Below are positions 6,482-7,111 of a stretch of 7,111 bases of DNA, piece after piece. The stretch covers positions 1-7,111 of the forward strand of contig JAENWI010000071.1 of assembly GCA_016650115.1 (NCBI GenBank), given 5' to 3'. The stretch comes from Peptostreptococcaceae bacterium (GTDB lineage: Bacteria; Bacillota; Clostridia; Peptostreptococcales; Anaerovoracaceae). The notes under the pieces are model-generated. The model saw only the letters and a program-made list of their open reading frames with translations. It made no database searches and was not told the DNA's origin. Both the position numbers and the translations under genes were made by a program. Positions within the stretch are counted from its first letter, which is position 1, and the number at the start of each line of letters is the position of its first letter.

Positions 6482-6909
6482 TAAAATCCAGTGTGGCCAA
6501 AGCCTCCAGAACCTCTTTCTGTATCTGATAATTCTTCTTCATGTGCCCAGGTGATTCTTTCATATTTTCCTATGATAATCTGGGCGATTCTATCCCCATT
6601 GTTAATTGTAAAATCCTTTTTGCCAAGGTTTATAAGGATTACCCCTATTTCTCCCCTATAATCGCTGTCAATGGTTCCAATACCATTCACAAGGCTAATG
6701 CCATGATTTAAGGCGAGGCCACTTCTTGCCCTTATTTGAGCCTCGTAACCAACAGGTATTTCAATATATAAACCTGTCGGTATTAACATTCGTTCTCCTG
6801 GCGAAAGAGTAACTGAGTTTTTAATTAATGCTTTTATATCCATCCCTGCGGCCCCCTCTGTTTTATAAGAGGGAAAATCTCCGCTTTTACTGATTATTTT
6901 GATTTCCAT
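6481..6909 (-). CDS. dut: dUTP diphosphatase (dUTPase)
   Basis: The trimeric dUTPase hydrolyses dUTP to dUMP and pyrophosphate. It keeps uracil out of DNA and supplies dUMP for thymidylate synthesis. All five family motifs are present in the 142 residues: I AAGMDI (20-25), II RARSGLA (60-66), III GTIDSDYRGEIGV (78-90) with catalytic Asp83 and the uracil-stacking Tyr84, IV GDRIAQIII (105-113), and V RGSGGFGHTG (132-141), the glycine-rich arm that closes over the neighbouring subunit's active site. Length is typical of bacterial enzymes. The start is supported by AAGGAG 8 bases upstream of the ATG; that site overlaps the stop of the M16 peptidase gene, 12 bases away, which implies co-transcription. 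Position directly after an M16 peptidase gene is a familiar arrangement in Clostridia. Confidence 0.97.
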   Translation of the reverse strand: MEIKIISKSGDFPSYKTEGAAGMDIKALIKNSVTLSPGERMLIPTGLYIEIPVGYEAQIRARSGLALNHGISLVNGIGTIDSDYRGEIGVILINLGKKDFTINNGDRIAQIIIGKYERITWAHEEELSDTERGSGGFGHTGF

Positions 6910-6921
6910 TTGTTCATCTCC

Positions 6922-7110
6922 TTAAGAAAGCAATATTTCTTTCAGATTAATTTTCTTATTAGTTATCGTAACTCCGCAGTAATTTTTGATATCATAAATC
7001 AATTCAGATACCTCATTAATATCATCCATTGTTACCCGGTCTATTCCTTCGATAATTTCTTCCGGTGTATAGACCTTTCCAAGCAGTATAGTACTTTTAC
7101 CGATAGAAAA
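6922..7110 (-). CDS. M16-family zinc peptidase, C-terminal end only
   Basis: An open frame enters from the high-coordinate edge and encodes the last 62 residues of a protein ending at a TAA at 6924-6922. It contains SIGKSTILLGKVYTPEEI followed by DRVTMDDINEVSELIY. This pattern is characteristic of the end of bacterial processing-peptidase-like M16 proteins (YmxG/MlpA type, insulinase family), just before their final helix. The HxxEH zinc-binding site is in the missing N-terminal part, so catalytic competence cannot be judged. M16 genes of this type are often found between pnp and dut in Firmicutes, which fits. The stop codon overlaps the ribosome binding site of dut. Confidence 0.8.
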   Translation of the reverse strand, partial: FSIGKSTILLGKVYTPEEIIEGIDRVTMDDINEVSELIYDIKNYCGVTITNKKINLKEILLS

Positions 7111-7111
7111 C

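Noticed and set aside
6461..6484. The inverted repeat after dut as a terminator
   Set aside because: The stem has no GC pairs, the loop is three bases, and no T run follows in the direction of transcription.
1..7111. Mobile elements, CRISPR arrays, tRNA genes, riboswitches or an undescribed system
   Set aside because: Almost the entire window is accounted for by recognised housekeeping genes with short gaps. I saw no regularly spaced repeats, transposase motifs, tRNA folds or long unexplained intervals.

Overview
The window is a tightly packed housekeeping region of a low-GC Gram-positive bacterium. I infer Clostridia or a close relative, from the AT-rich sequence, strong AGGAGG-type ribosome binding sites, a clostridial-style gene order, and an RNase P RNA with type A features (P13 and P14) rather than the Bacillus type B form. 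The genus cannot be fixed from the sequence alone. Every supported gene lies on the minus strand, so transcription runs from the high-coordinate end to the low-coordinate end.

In transcription order the window holds: the last 62 codons of an M16 zinc peptidase (7110-6922); dut, dUTPase (6909-6481); a DUF47/PhoU-family protein (6442-5813); dgt, an HD-domain dNTP triphosphohydrolase (5803-4802); a 110-base AT-rich gap with a possible promoter; dnaG, primase (4691-2937); rpoD/sigA, the main sigma factor (2932-1787); trmK, tRNA m1A22 methyltransferase (1772-1023); a Nif3/YqfO-like metal protein (1048-248); and rnpB, the RNase P RNA (about 230 to 1, running off the window edge). Gaps between genes are mostly 4-40 bases, one gene pair overlaps, and I see no factor-independent terminator. 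This fits one or two read-through operons plus a separate promoter for rnpB.

The genes group by role. dut and dgt control dNTP pools. dnaG and rpoD form the core of the classical macromolecular-synthesis operon, coupling replication priming to transcription initiation. trmK and rnpB act on tRNA. The Nif3-like protein is a conserved companion of trmK with no firmly established function. The DUF47 protein is the least expected member, because its family is usually found beside a PiT phosphate transporter and none is visible here.

I found no mobile element, CRISPR array, prophage, toxin system or other accessory module. I do not think the window holds an undescribed system. The points worth checking are small: three start-site choices, the rnpB promoter embedded in the end of the upstream gene, the dut-DUF47-dgt arrangement, a poly-A direct repeat inside trmK, and a very short P3 helix in the RNase P RNA.
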